NCBI RefSeq assembly: GCF_032854445.1
Contig: NC_088300.1
Coordinates: 44,573,682-44,637,681 of the forward strand
Direction of reading: 5' to 3'
DNA: 64,000 bases
Source: Liolophura sinensis
Taxonomy: Eukaryota > Mollusca > Polyplacophora > Chitonida > Chitonidae
The notes below the pieces were generated by a model that was given only the letters and a program-made list of their open reading frames with translations, ran no database searches and was not told where the DNA came from. Shown here in pieces: positions 1 through 13,147 of this stretch. Both the position numbers and the translations under genes were made by a program. Each line of letters starts with the position of its first letter. The stretch's first letter is position 1.

Positions 1-458
1 CAATTATGATAAGTATTGCTGTTAATAGCATTTGCCTGGTATTCTTGTCACATTAAGCGAATAAGTTTTGATGGTATTAGTGTCTAGAACAAGAGTTTCA
101 TATATTCGACAAATTGACAGAACTGAAATAATGACGTTGTCAATAATGACGTTCAGGGACGTCTAAAAAGCCCTGAATAATTAGCTACATATGCTTTTAT
201 CATAAAAACACATATCAATATGTAGGAGTTACCCGTAGTTTGTTTATGATGACGGCAGAATCTTATATGATTTTACCGAGAATGGAGAACATTTTCTGTG
301 GAACCTTTACGCGAAATGGTGTCAATAAATGGTCAGTCTTCTTCTGATTACTATTTATTTGTCTTAAGAGACCATTGATGACGTGCAACCAAGTTTCTCT
401 TTCCACGTTAGCGAATGTAGCTATCCACGTCAGTCAGTCATTATGCCCTGGTGTATGT

Positions 459-571
459 TTTTATTTATTGATTTATCTGATTGCAGTTTTACGCCGCTCT
501 CAAAATCATTCACCTTCACATTATGGTGCGAAGAAGCCGAACCGAGATCGGGGCAAACCCACTATCTTCCG
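459..571 (-). mobile_element. SINE family A fragment (tail half)
   Basis: Reads on + as a TTTATTTATT tail followed by the degraded core (TTTTACGCCG, then GGGGCAAACCCAC). The tail lies at the + strand 5' side, so the element points to the - strand. The core is diverged and internally deleted, and the tRNA-like head is missing. Confidence 0.7.
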
Positions 572-1113
572 TAAGTTTTAATATTGTAAAGGGTGGACGT
601 TGTGAAATGCTTTCCTCCCCTGACCTGTATCTTTCACTAGTTATTTACGTTTTCAGGCCGAATGTAGGTTTTGATATCACAAACTGTTTCATTAACGTGA
701 TCAATCGTAAACCTTGTTTTGGTCGTGTACGCAATTTCTGTCGGTCAAGTTAATAAACAAGCTTTGTGGCGCAAACTGTTTTAAGTTTTCTTCATCTTGT
801 GCTCCTTATCTTCGAACACAGGGCCTCACTTCCTCAGGAGGTTTCTTATTTACCCAGTAAAGGCATACCTTAAACATCAGGCACTTTTTTGTTTTGTCAA
901 TGTCGTTAAACGCCAGCTCAAACATTTTTCACGTATACGATGTCGATCAGTTTCTGGGTGGAAGTTACCGGAATAAACCACCGACAATTGGCAAGTCACA
1001 TACGGAATTTCTCTCGTGTGAAGTAGTTATAAGCATGCTATAGTGGTGTAAGAAAAGTGGTTTTTAGCGAATCATTGTCTGCGCAAACGATCCAGCCAGA
1101 TTATAGTAACCAA

Positions 1114-1167
1114 GGATCTTGGTGACTATAAGCGATCCACGTCGCTCGCTTATAGTCACCAAGATCC
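1114..1167. repeat. Perfect 22-bp inverted repeat (hairpin) with 10-nt loop
   Basis: Arms 1114-1135 and 1146-1167 are exactly complementary; the arm begins GGATCTTGGTGACTATAAGC. A diverged third copy of the right arm (TTATAGTAACCAAGGATC) sits just upstream at about 1101-1118, partly overlapping the left arm. No flanking terminal repeats or known family recognised. Confidence 0.85.
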
Positions 1168-4100
1168 CATGGGCACGGAGAGTGGGTGAATGTGCAAATT
1201 TCCTGTTCTAGACCGGTTTTACTCGGCATCTCGAGTGTTCTGTCGATCGAAAGGCAAGCTCCTTAACCGTCAACCTTCCCGTCAATCAAAAATGAAAAAA
1301 ATAAATAAAAAACGTATATTTTGACCACATTTGTTGCTCTTGTCGTTACTCTCCTGTCAGATTACAATTTTCACTTTCTTCCTTAAAAGAAAAATGCTTC
1401 TTGAATCGACCATAATTGAGCTGTTGCATTTCGACTGTCTAATCTAAACTGTTAGCTAAACTTGACATGTGGAGGGTTAGGTAGATCTATGTTATATACA
1501 AAGTTCGATTTTTAGTGGGGAGGTTGAGATGGAAAACAGACTGTGACAATAAAAGTGTGATACATTATCCACATATTCAGGTTTGACAGGTAAGTATACA
1601 GTTACAGTGTATTTCGGCAAATTGTGACCAGAGCAAAAAGAAATCGTAGAAAGGTCTGAGCACTGTGAATAGCTCTGCCCTGGTTTGTCTGCTAGATATG
1701 CTGATCCATCGTCTGGTCTGCTGGGGCAACGTTTCCCTCTGGCACCTTCACCGCCCCGCTAAATATATCATTATCTAAAGAGATATCGGTGGGTCGGTTC
1801 TCCGGGGCGGTCTAGACGATATGAAAGGCGGGAGACTACGGCCAGTGCGCTCTGTGACATCCCCCGAGTGGCAACAGCTGTAACCAACATTGTTTGCCTT
1901 GTGGCCATAGAAGTGTAACCAAATGTATAGAGGAGATGGAATTGGGTGAAAATTTTGACGTCAGGATGAACTTGGAAGTACAAAACCAACAATGGCCCAG
2001 AGTGAGAGAAAATTGTCGACCATCAGCTAAATGCATTGCCGACCTATGGTGATGTCTTCCGTATTATGCTGAGTCATTATCATCTTTTATAGTGTCTTTC
2101 TACCAAATTGTTAGCCAGTTTCCTAGATGGTCTGTATATAGTCAGTGCCGCTGCATTTATGTTTTCCGGCCGACTTGTGTATATATATATATGTGTTGGC
2201 CAGTAAACCGCCTGGTTTAAATTGTGTGTCTCCTAAGGCAATAGTTATCACTTCCTGCGTCATGAAAACTGCCTGTTGAATGTTTGCACTCCACCTGGCA
2301 AAAGATATGTCCGTATTCGTGTCGAGAGTTGTAATATTATAGGCGCGCCATGATACATGTACCGATATGGATATTGATATTTACACGTTTTAAGGCTCTT
2401 AAATATAATATTACCCTCTTTTGGGAGACCAGCCTATATAGTGTGCTCTTAAAATGGAGTGGCCGTGATTTCGGCGTGGGTGGACAAACAAAAAGGCTGT
2501 GTACAGTAGGGAGCGATCCCTCGCGGAGGGAGATCGATGTGGCTGCGAACATCTTTAACAAGTCGTCAGATATTGAGCATACGGACAGGGCTCGTGCTGA
2601 ACACCGGGCTTCTTTTCTATAGCACACTAACCGTTCCTAACACTGTTATACACCTGGGCCTACTTCAGAGTTATATGTTTTAACACATCACTGATATATT
2701 CCAGTTATTCCAATGTTTTATTGCTCGTCTCGTGTAGTGAAGTAACGAGCAATGGTATTGAATGAATCATTAATGTTAATATTATGATGTTCATTAATAT
2801 TAATAGTATCCAAGATGTTAAACGCAACTCAATCTCATTCATGGGTTCTTATTCTAGAGGCCTAGTGACATGTCAGAAATCCAATAGCCTCTGTTTGGGG
2901 CCCCAGGTTCAAACATATTTCTCACTAGTTTCTCACAGCGGCTTTGAGTCAGGAGGTTTGCCACATACTAGGCGATCTCTGATGGCGCCCTTGAGTTATC
3001 TCTGCCAATTCTAAAGACTTTTTACAGATTTGTCTCCCATGCCTTATTGATGAAAATTTCACTTTTACGAGGGTGGTGAAGCTTTCTTAAGTTATAAGCT
3101 GATTATTTATCTTTAAAATCAAATAAGGATTTTTACGCAAAATTCCTGATGTAATCAGAATTTCTATAAAAAGTTGCTTTACCAATCCTGTATAAAACAC
3201 ATTAAATATAGTTGATACAGAGAAAGTCCGGTTATGATTTTCCATCCGGCGAGCTGTACACAGACAGACATCCACTTCAATTAGACAATCTTAACCACAT
3301 CTGTAAGTGTTGCTTATTACGTAATGCCAGATCACATGTTGAACAAACCAAAAAGACGTTGTGATTTTATACTTTATGTTGTCTGGTCTTGTGGATAAAG
3401 CCATTAAAATAATCACAAATGACATAAGCCGCTGCATCATTGAAAATTGGCGACTGCTTCTCTCTTATATCTTATTAGCTTTAATTGAGGGTTTTAAGTT
3501 GTTTGAGAAATGAATTTTGCGATTATCGACTTTAAAAGTCTAGGTTTAGTATGCGAATGTCGGGCGATAAAACTGCAGATCTGATGCACTTGCGAAATAC
3601 GCCAAGTTAGTTGCGGGACGAAAGCGTTGGCAGTTGTTGGTAGATTAACTGGCCAATTTCACCATTATCAAAGCACAATCAAAGTGAATGGAGAGAAAAC
3701 ATTGGATCGATGTTATCGCATGGGAAAGATAACGGTTTTGCTTAATATCCACCCACTTAAACCTCGAGAACTGTGATTGAAACTGTAAAGTCGATGGCTT
3801 TGTTCATAATAGCAGCCTTATACAGCACCAGTATAGAAAACCGTAGTCACCACCAGGATCCATACAGCTGAGACAAGGAATTCCAAGAAGGTGTCTTCAT
3901 TGGGTTTTAACGTATCTGTAATTATCAAACGGAAACATCCAATCTTTTTGACCTTCAAACATACAGTATATGATAGACACGAGATAAAGTTCGTAACAAT
4001 TCTTTACCAAAATAGGCTTTTGAACTCGTACCTTTTCACAGTTGTTGAACTGTCTTCAGAATTTTTGCATTAACTTAAATCTTACCAACGTGAGAATGAC

Positions 4101-4211
4101 AGCCTACTCTCTAAAATTCCATGTATATTTCAACTGTTTGAAAGCACCGATGGTGTTTAAAGAGTTATTCCATAAGATAACAGTTTCTTCCAATAACATG
4201 CGTATGGCTGT
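1168..4211. other. Non-genic DNA with one possible decayed SINE
   Basis: No supported gene. The only structured part is about 2855-3013, where GGCCTAGTGACA and CCAGGTTCAAAC resemble the A and B boxes of a tRNA-derived head, followed by a GC-richer body. That reading is weak. There is a short TA run near 2180. Confidence 0.4.
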
Positions 4212-4318
4212 GGCTTTACCCCCGGGTGTGTCCCCGTTCCCTCTCACTATAATACTGGCCGCCGTCTTGCAAATGAAATATTCTTGAGTACGACGTGAAA
4301 CACCAGTCAAAAAAATAT
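4212..4318 (+). mobile_element. SINE family A fragment (3' half)
   Basis: Contains the core end CTGGCCGCCGTC, then GAAATATTCTTGAGTACGAC and AACACCAGTCAAA before a degenerate A-rich tail. The tRNA-like head is absent, so this is a 5'-truncated + strand copy. Confidence 0.75.
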
Positions 4319-4395
4319 AAAAAGTAGATCTTTACAAAAAGAAAAAGTTTCTTTACAATCATCACATGTATTTTAAAAAGTTTAAATGTGTCTTC

Positions 4396-4440
4396 AGATG
4401 TGGCTGAAATATTAACGGTTTGGCGTTTAGCCATAGTCAC
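4396..4440 (+). mobile_element. SINE family C tail fragment
   Basis: TGGCTGAAATATTAACGG and TGGCGTTTAGCCATAGTCAC match, in order, the segment at 32875-32945 (TGGCTGAACAATTGCCG, TGGCGTTAAGCCATAATCA). Conserved order and spacing support a shared 3' end of a dispersed element. The TTCA microsatellite tail seen in the other copy is missing here. Confidence 0.6.
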
Positions 4441-4930
4441 TTAACATCTCGGTTGCAATGCTAAATGTTTGTTGCGTATACGCACTCGATAAGGTGGTAA
4501 GAGTTGTCGCCCTTTATAAAAACTAGACAAGACATTTCTTGTTCGAGCTTGTAAAGTTTGCACTGAATAACAAAAAACTAATCTTTCTATTAAGAGAACA
4601 TCATTTTTTTATTTATTTCAAACGCGTAAACAGCAATGCGTGGGTTTTCGCCTGTGGGTGCAACATAATAAAAATACCTCTAATCTAAAAAAAACTAATT
4701 GGGTTTGTTTGTTAGCGACGATAGGTTATTACATGCCAATCCCAGATGTGTAATACATGTATTCACGCAACACTGAACAATCCGAGCTTGAAGCCCATTG
4801 CTTGTATTAATTATGGAGAAAATGGGGTCCATATTTTTCACACAATAACGAAAATACGCAAATAGGGATTAAGCCTGTAAAACCATTTCTTTTGGTCTAA
4901 AAGCAGATGAACCAGGGACAAATTGACGGT

Positions 4931-4956
4931 GGGGGAGGGGTGGGGGTGGGTGTGGG
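4931..4956 (+). other. Predicted G-quadruplex motif
   Basis: Five runs of three to five G separated by loops of 1-3 nt (GGGGG-A-GGGG-T-GGGGG-T-GGG-TGT-GGG). This exceeds the usual four-run definition. No gene is adjacent. Confidence 0.7.
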
Positions 4957-5455
4957 TTGTCTGTGGAATAACCATAATTCTCCGCCAAGGACATGTAATT
5001 AAACTATTCGCGAGAACACCGTACAGCATTCATATCATACATGTACTCAAAATATGCATTATACTGCTGAAGTAACGAATCTGGAACGCACTGTCACACT
5101 AATGACAAAAACACAATTTGGTCCGATTAAAAAATGGTCATTGAACTTCATGTCGTAGTAGGTGCTCATTTTGGACTATTATTAAGATCATGTCTGCGTG
5201 TTGAATAGTGTTACCATTGATCAAGTAAACTGCTCGCCAGTGTTGTATCGAAAGAATCAGCCACATTTCATTTATCACGAAAATTGTACCACCTTTATGG
5301 GTTTGTCAAGAATTGCTGGCCTGTTTGTTATACCGCTGATACATACTGAGTGTTTCTGTCAAACTCCTGATATTGTACGATATACTGTCTAACGTGCAAT
5401 CACTTTTTTTCATGCATTCTTGTATTCTTACTGTATTGTGGGCAATGTAAGTAAT

Positions 5456-5712
5456 AAGTATTTATTTATTTATTTGATTGGTGCTCCACGCCGTACTCAG
5501 GAATGTTACACTTATACGACGGCGGCCAACATTATGGCGGGAGGAAACCGGTCACAGCCTGGGGGAAACCCACAACCAACCACAAGCTGTTGCCTGGCCT
5601 TCCCACGTACGGCCGGAAAGGAAGCCAGCATGAGCTGGGCTTGAGCTCACAGCGACCGCATTGGTGAGAGGCTCCTGGGCCATTGCGCCATACCTGCATG
5701 CTAAACCCTAGG
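5456..5712 (-). mobile_element. SINE family A, near full length
   Basis: The most complete minus-strand copy. On + it runs from the tail (TATTTATTTATTTATTTGAT) through GGTGCTCCACGCCGTACTCA, CGACGGCGGCCAACATTATG, GGGGGAAACCCAC, CGTACGGCCGG and GAAGCCAGCATGAGCTGG to the B box complement (GGGCTTGAGCTC) and GAGGCTCCTGGGCCATTG. The outermost head is diverged at about 5690-5712. Confidence 0.88.
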
Positions 5713-7167
5713 CTAGATGATAGTGATTTTGATATGATCCAGTGTTCGCAACCTTTTCTGATTTGCTCAAAACAGTGTATTTACTGTTCAAATAACTCTT
5801 CATAAATATTTTTATTATATTGTACTTTATATAAGAATACAAGAATTTTATCAACGCGAAACGTACAAGTGAAAAACATTCTCACTGACGTCATCAAGGC
5901 AAAAACAATATAGATATACGCCCCTGTAAAGTTCACTTATTCGTATATCTTTATTTCTGCCCCAGAAAGTACTGTAAAATAAGTGAAGGATGTTTAGTTC
6001 GCGGTGTTATTTTAAGAACAACACATCTTTTTGTTGTTACCTTCAACACAGTGGGTTGTCTAACAAACGGCTGTACTCGTCTATGAAAGCGATATGGATT
6101 AATCCAACAATTGCGTAAAATATACGTGATTTCCTGAAAAGAATATTTAACCAGATTAGACGAAATATTGCATAAGTCTGGGACCAAACTGAAATCAAAT
6201 ATCCTCGTAGAGCATGTCTCGTACTCCCGTGACAATACATTCACTGCATATACACACAAACTTTACTGAACCAAACCTGAGCCTGGAGCCGCCTTTTTGG
6301 ACACATCTAGGGGCAGCAATTCAAACCTATCCGCAGAAGACTTACATTTTGTATTGGTTATCTCCCTTTAGTTGGTAGGCGTTAATAGACAAACAGATCC
6401 GTGGGTCTGGCGACATTCGGGCGGAATGTCTAACCGTTATCCACCGAAGCGGTCGTTTTTAGAGATTATGATGTGCAGACATCTTTGTTCTTTTTCCAAA
6501 AAAAATCACAAATTAGGTTTACTGGGTACGCTTAGTCCAGAGGATGGCTGATTACAAACAAGATAGTTAATTAAAAAGTCTGATGATTTAACACTGAAAT
6601 GGAAAGTTCATTTTCAAATACCGTATTTTCTTAAACAATTCTGTCTGGTATGATTTAAGCCTGCCATGCAATATTTGAGGTCGGAAAGTAAATAACCTTT
6701 ATAGTTTGGTGTCAGTGTGTTTTGATTTGGGGGTTTTATGGGTTGTGCCCATGGCAGTCAATTGTGACAGTGGTGCTCTCGCTTGCCTCGAGTCGCTCAC
6801 ACTGCTTCATTTGATCCTACTGTATAGCTTCACCAGTGAGATCTTGGTGCGTCTGCGGATCTTGTCTGGTGATTTTGCATGTGTCTAACCATAACCATAG
6901 CCAATCAGAACTCTATACGAAGTCAAAGATGACGAATTCAAAGTATAAATAAATATAATAACGTTTACCTAACCTTTAACCTCAAACCATCTAGACTACA
7001 AGAAAGTCAACAGGAAGCTTACTGTAGAACTATTCTCGGCTATAGTCGAGCCACACTATAGGTTGCACATGCGAAATTCAACCAAATGGGTCCAAGATTT
7101 TGGAGTCGAATTGAAAACTGACAGGGTATACATTAGATTATATTGTAAGTGGGCATGTAGACGTGAG
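5713..7167. other. Non-genic DNA, nothing recognised
   Basis: Ordinary AT-rich sequence. A perfect cAMP-response-element palindrome TGACGTCA at 5886-5893 is noted but has no gene nearby. Confidence 0.6.
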
Positions 7168-7383
7168 GAATTTATTTATTTGAATTTAGTTTTACTCGTA
7201 CTCAAGAATATTTCACCTATACAACGGCGGCCAACATTACGGTGGGAGGAAACTGGATAGAGCCCGGGAAAAGCCACGACCATCCGTTGCCTGCTGACAT
7301 ATCTTCCCACGTACGACCGGAGAGGAGGAATGGTGAGAAGCTTTTGTGTCATTGTGGTAACCACTACGGGCCACGGAGTCCTC
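7168..7383 (-). mobile_element. SINE family A, internally deleted copy
   Basis: On +: ATTTATTTATTTG tail, TACTCAAGAATATTTCACCT, ACGGCGGCCAACATTACGG, CCACGACCATCCG, CCACGTACGACCGGAGAGGA, then a jump to AATGGTGAGAAGC and the head remnant GGGCCACGGAG. The part between the conserved GGAGAGGA box and the head is missing, so the B box region is lost. Confidence 0.85.
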
Positions 7384-10300
7384 CTGCACTCATATGAAAT
7401 ACGTTTGCTAGAGTAAAAAAGTGGTAACCCGAAACAATGGTGACTAAACGTTATGTATTCATTCACATTTAAAGAAAAAATGATCAGCCTATCTACCAAC
7501 TGTGCTAGCGGGGCCGGTTATAGAATCTTTGTGTTGAATTAATAGAACATGTGTGTTATATTTAACAGCACAATCTGCTACAGCAGAAGAATTTATTCTA
7601 GCATCACTTAGACGACAGACTTTCTGTTAATATTAACGGATTGTTGTTTTGAGGGTAATGAATCGGGCCGTTACAAGCTTACCGGGACGAAGCTTGATGT
7701 TTCTGTGTGTTATTCTTCTTGGCTCTGAAATGAATTGCACCACGCTGAAGCGAGATGCATGTTTGTGAACCACACTGTCATGTCCTTGACGTCACGCAAT
7801 AATTTAAGCTCTCTCCCGACCTGAAAAACTTTATCAATACTTCACTAAAACCATAATGCTGATGTAGGAACGTGCCCCCAATCAACACCGTCAAAAAGAT
7901 TTCATCTGTGCAAGGCCGTTTCAAATCACACCCCGAGTGAACTACGAGCATAGAAAAAAGAATAATCATTCTGATTAGAAGAAATGGTATTTTGTCAAAA
8001 CAGCCTGTCAAAATGGGGTTCCCAGCCCAGCTGGCTGAAGTCCAAGATCGCCAGATTTTGAATTCTAATGATCCAAAAAAATCGTTACAATTATTTTTTG
8101 GCAGTTATGTATTTTTGGCCGTTTCCTTGCGCTCTCTTTAACTCCAGTTTATTAATTTTCACTGCCATTTTCTTTGAAATCAGCAGGAGTAAGGCCAGGA
8201 TGATTCATAAAAATGAATGTTGTGAAACAAACCGTTTTCAAGGTATGAACTGCTTGAAATTATCTTGCCTCGTTTATACACAACCAGATTGAGACCATAA
8301 TTTGACGTGAAGACAAGTACATAAAATTGTTCATAACACCCTTCGTGTCAAAACTGAACCCCAGAGATTTTTAATTACAGATAAACGTTCAAACCAAAGT
8401 AATAAATCTCAGTGTGTTTGAATTATGGATTACTATTTAGCTAAGAAAAGAAAGCTATGCAAAATATAAATTATAAAAACATCCAGATATTTGGTAAATT
8501 CAGATGCTTTGATTTTATTATATTTACAGTTTGTGTAAGTGTATTCCTAGAAGAAAAATAACTTTATTATATTTAGAGTAACTTTATTATATTTCCACTT
8601 TACTACATTTTGTAAATCTAAAAATACAAAATGTCAGTATTTAAGATCCACATGCTTAAACTAAAGTTTTCTCAGGTTTATCACATCATGTTATAATTAA
8701 CCCATCTATAGTCCAGTTTGAGTTACGACAGCGAATTTACCTCAAGAGATCTATGGTATGTCTTGCCAGTGTGGCAGTTTGCTAAAAACCCTTTTTTTTA
8801 ATTCATAAATTTGATCAGCCTTATATAAACAACACTTCTCTGAGCACAGGGTAAACACAATCATGAAAACCACCGACTTATAAATACTCTATACACTATT
8901 TCAGCCTGATGTGCTTAGTGCAACGTTGTTCCCTTGCGGTGCACTGGCCAGGGTGCTTACTGTTTACAACATAGGCACATCAATTCAAGCCATCAGCCAT
9001 CAAAACAACCAATCGACACGTTGTCACTGATCAAATTCAAAACGCCTAGAATTGATGTACAATACCACATGCCGATCTGGTTCCCTAAAGACTCATGTTG
9101 CACAGTCACGTGTCAGAGGAGGAGTTCAAGACTTCTTCCTCATTAACCTTTGACTCACAATTAATTCATCACGTGTTGACAAGTTATAGACATGCCTAAA
9201 CTCGATCCGGTGTCTGGTATAAAGGCAACTGTAGGCCTTCCCCGAGTGACCAGCAATGACCGTTGAGACGGTCCAACTGATATCAAAGAGGTAATTTTCT
9301 CGGCCGTTGGACAATGAGGCAGACCAAATGTGGACCAAAGTAATTAATTTTTGTGATGAGTGATCCAGCGACAGATTGATATCACAGAGAATAAATGGAG
9401 CTTCCGGTGCTTCCAAATTACCGTGAACAGGCATGTTGACTGATGTGCGTGCACCCACCTAACGGTGACTGTAAAGGAGTGAACGAACTAAAATAGAGCA
9501 CGGTCATGGACAGCATGGAAAGGACATAGGGAAAAGGTTGTGAATCAGACACTTAGTTTATGGGGTTGAAATTATAAATACAGATGCTGTCTTATAAATT
9601 GTCAAATTGAAATGATCCATGAAAATTCGTGTTTTATCACGTAACAAATGTCTCAATGAATGGTTTCAATAATTAGCTGTAAATTTGGCTCAAATATAGC
9701 CCCACAAAGAAAGCATAATAATTAACGGCATGCCATTTGTATTTTAATGCTTTTTAAAGCACGTGAAAATCTTATTTTATTTCGCAGTGTGTACATAGAG
9801 TATACATCTTAGATGTAGCTGAGGGAATTTATTTAATTCTTTGACATTCTCGTCTAAGGACCTCTTAATACTTAGCTGAAGTCATTGATAACACGTTGGT
9901 ATGAATTATATCATTTTGCTCTGTCTGCTTCTATTCTTGTTTCCCCGCTGAAATAGTCTTCGCATCCATTACTCCATAGACCAACTCTGCCTTACCTGCT
10001 CCCGTGTGCTTCAGGAAACAACAACCAAATTCTTGTTGGCGCCTAAACTAAGGTTAAACCCTGGAAACAGACGTAGAGGCCATTACAACTTCCATTAAAC
10101 TCCGAACAGCCAGGACGCTCTTCAAATATCCAGCGAAACGTAATTGCAACAGATTCAAAAAGAACACTTTAATTTAACCCGTGTTTTACGAAGATTACAA
10201 GCGAACCAATTCGTCCCAGGTCCCAGACGTACTTGACCTTTACAGTTGAAGACCAAATAGAACGTTAACGTGGCCAAATAACGAAATGGTTTGTCTGTCA

Positions 10301-10800
10301 GCGAATCCGTATGCAGGCAATGCGATTGAGGTGCTAAAAGTGTTTTAACGAAACCCCCTGTGGAGGATCTTCTGGCTGGATAAACGGAGTGATATTGCCA
10401 AGAAAGAGTTGCCATGTCAGGCGAGGCAAAGGACTTTTCTGACAACTACTGTCGTGAACGTTGAATGGGAGACTATCGATTGGCGGTCCTTCTGTGTTTG
10501 GCGCACTGATTTCACCTCTGATCTGTGTTCTGTTAAACAGGAATCGATGTGAAGGAACGGTGATCCCTGAATGCTCCATTATACTCCCCTGATAACAAGC
10601 GACAGTCCTCTCAACTGTGCCCTGCAAATAAATTGGATACCCTTTATTGAGGGTCATGAGCTACTTATGATGACTGTCACATATTCCTGACGGTAACCTT
10701 GCTTTGTCTTCCAAGAACAGGCACTTAGAAGAAATGTGGCGCCAAAGTAAATATTTGGAATTGTAATTTATGTGATGTAGATCTCATTTAGTGGTCCTTT
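7384..10800. other. Non-genic DNA, nothing recognised
   Basis: No gene or family recognised. TGACGTCA at 7787-7794. A 20-bp-period direct repeat (TAACTTTATTATATTT twice) at about 8560-8597. Confidence 0.6.
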
Positions 10801-10847
10801 TGTGTGTGTGTGTGTGGGTGTGTGTGTGTGTGTGGGGGGGGGGGGGG
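10801..10847. repeat. (TG)n microsatellite running into a poly-G tract
   Basis: About 34 nt of TG dinucleotides with one GGG interruption, then roughly 14 G. Prone to slippage and to assembly length errors. Confidence 0.95.
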
Positions 10848-12881
10848 TTCATTTAATTCAAAATACAAAACTAGAATTTTGTTTTTTATCGTTAAATCCA
10901 TTTGATACATGTATTTAATATGGTTAAAGAGACCCTGCAAATGCGGACTCATTCACGAAAAATGTTCAACCCTGAAAAGCTGAATATCATTACTGTAAGT
11001 CGATGGACGAACTCTTTGGTAGACATTATCACGGGAAATTGATAAAACTGCATATATCAAATACAAAGTCGTAGCTTTACAGGGACAAACCAACATCTGC
11101 CTAGAAATATAATAACAGCTTCAACCTATTGAAGATTGTTCTCAAGATTATTGAGACTGACCATCAGAGACGGCAAAAGACCTTATATGTTCGACCGCCG
11201 GAAATGAACCAATTTTCGGCCTAGACAGCGTTTGTTGTGATGAATACAATACGAGAATTCATCGGTATTATCGCTGAAAGAGTTCCAAAGTGGAAATGAT
11301 GCGGGTATAATTCGATTCCGGCAACCAAACGGCCTTCAATCGGATGGACACATTAGCCTTTCCTGGAACATTCAAGGATTGAAATGCCACGTTAAGCTAT
11401 CCAAAGAAAAGGTTGCGAAAAGGATTCCATTTAAACATCCCATTGCTTTGTTCAGACACATTAAAACATCTAATCGAGACATGTCTGTTTTCCTAGAAAT
11501 GTTTTGTGAGAGTTTCAAACAGATGTACATTACATATAGATGATGTTTTGTATACGGGTGTAGCGCCTTGATGGAATAAGAAAGATAACAAGGTAAATTT
11601 TGTGTGGCTCAGTTTATTTCGAGAATATGTCACCATTTCTCGTTAACTCCTTTGTGTCTATTTTTCCCACAGATCTATCAGAACTCTTGGCAGGTTTCCC
11701 CGATCAGAAATACTGATTCCGCACCTGCGCGTAACGTGCCTACAGTAGCCCATATTGAACACCGTACCCACTGGGTCACCAAAACGAGACATTGAGGGAC
11801 GTGGCACATATGCTCAAGAAACTAAGAAACTCAGTGTTTCTACGGAATCTGTATTATGAGCCCTTGAGTCAACATCTTCCGCTAAAGTTCTAGCTGTACT
11901 ATATGTTGATAACAATAACGATGGTAATATAAATGAATAAACTAACTGAGTTGTAACTATACGCCACCAAGACCGAGGACAGATATATATTCTGCTGAGA
12001 AGAAATGGAAGAGTCATATGCCTCTATCATAACGTACACTATGTGGAAGCAAGTCATTCGACTCTGTGTGTATTACAGCACATGTTCATAGCGAACGCTC
12101 GGATTATCCGTTATAAATTCTCTGGCCATTATGCATGCTGTTATAAAAAACAAAATACACCCTATTTTTATAGTGTAAAAAATTCATTTCCAAGTCTAGA
12201 TGTAGATCAGGGTTGCAAGTCGCTCATGGGCCATTGCGGCACACGTGCAACGCAATCAAATGTAAAATCAATGAGCCTGCTCAGTTCGGAGAAGAAAGAA
12301 GGCAGTCCGTGCCGAGAGGGCAAGTACACATATCTGGGCTTTCTGGACATTTCATCTCATCTAACTGACATATATTAGCATAAAATCGATGACCCAGAGG
12401 CAAAAGTTTGTTGTTTGGATAAATCGGACGGTAAAATAGCGTCTAATTTCACCAGGCCTCTTCTAAAAAGTTGCCTAGCGGCGGTGTGGGAGAGATGGCT
12501 ATCCGCTGAAGCATCATTCCCAAGAGGAATGAAGCTGGAGTGTAGTAGAATGCTGGATCCTGATAATCCAGTTAGATCTACCTTATACGCCGGCATCAAC
12601 CATTGGAAATATTTGGTTTCCATTTCAATGACACAATTAATGAATTTGTTCATCTCTCATTTAAATACTCTGGCCGTGTGTTTAAGGTTTATCGTCTTCG
12701 ATTCTGGATATAGCATGTGGTTAGTTTAGCATCTTTGGTTTGTCCAAAGTTAACAGTACTTTTAACATTACTTTGACTACACTGTGCAGGAAGAACCCTT
12801 GCTGGCTCAGACAGTTAAGAGCTTGCCCGAACCTTGACCTGTGAGGTCGCGTGCTCGAATGCAGCTTCCACTGCTTCCATA

Positions 12882-12886
<5 letters not shown>
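10848..12886. other. Non-genic DNA; possible decayed tRNA-like head at the end
   Basis: No supported gene. Around 12219-12250 CTCATGGGCCATTGCGGCAC resembles the head side of SINE A on the minus strand. Around 12803-12870 GCTGGCTCAGACAGTTAAGA and GTGCTCGAATGC resemble A and B boxes. Both are weak. Confidence 0.4.

Positions 12887-12921
<35 letters not shown>
12887..12921. repeat. (TG)n microsatellite
   Basis: About 17 perfect TG units ending at the start of the first SINE B copy. The second SINE B copy also has a short TGTG run at the same place (13135-13142), which suggests the TG run is part of that element's 3' end. Confidence 0.95.
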
Positions 12922-12924
<3 letters not shown>

Positions 12925-12928
12925 CTTC

Positions 12929-13110
12929 GGGCTTTACGTCGTACTTAGCAATATGTCAATTAACGACGAGGACTCATTGGATACATGTACTGTGTCTTCT
13001 TGTTGCATGGCGAATCCATGTGGGCAAAGTGATACCGCAGCAGAAGTATTATGCCCAAGATATCTGACGTGACATCTCAGCCAGTGACATTGTAATGACT
13101 GTGGTACCGG
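12929..13110 (-). mobile_element. SINE family B, copy 1 (tail/body part)
   Basis: Shares ordered blocks with the copies at 13148 and 46987: TTTACGTCGTACTTAGCAAT, GACGAGGACTCATT, TACTGTGTCTTCTTGT, GCGAATCCATG, and a GACAT...CCAGTGACATT end block. The tRNA-like head is not present. Orientation is taken from the complete copy at 46987. Confidence 0.7.
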
Positions 13111-13147
13111 TATACCTCTCGTCCGCAGCAACTATGTGTGTATACTT

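Noticed and set aside
1956-7794. Three perfect CRE palindromes TGACGTCA (1956, 5886, 7787)
   Set aside because: About one is expected by chance in a window this size. Three is a mild excess, but they lie over 50 kb from the only gene and have no shared context.
10155-10657. Overlapping minus-strand open frames of 96 and 107 codons
   Set aside because: No recognisable domain, no splice-site support, and mutually overlapping frames.
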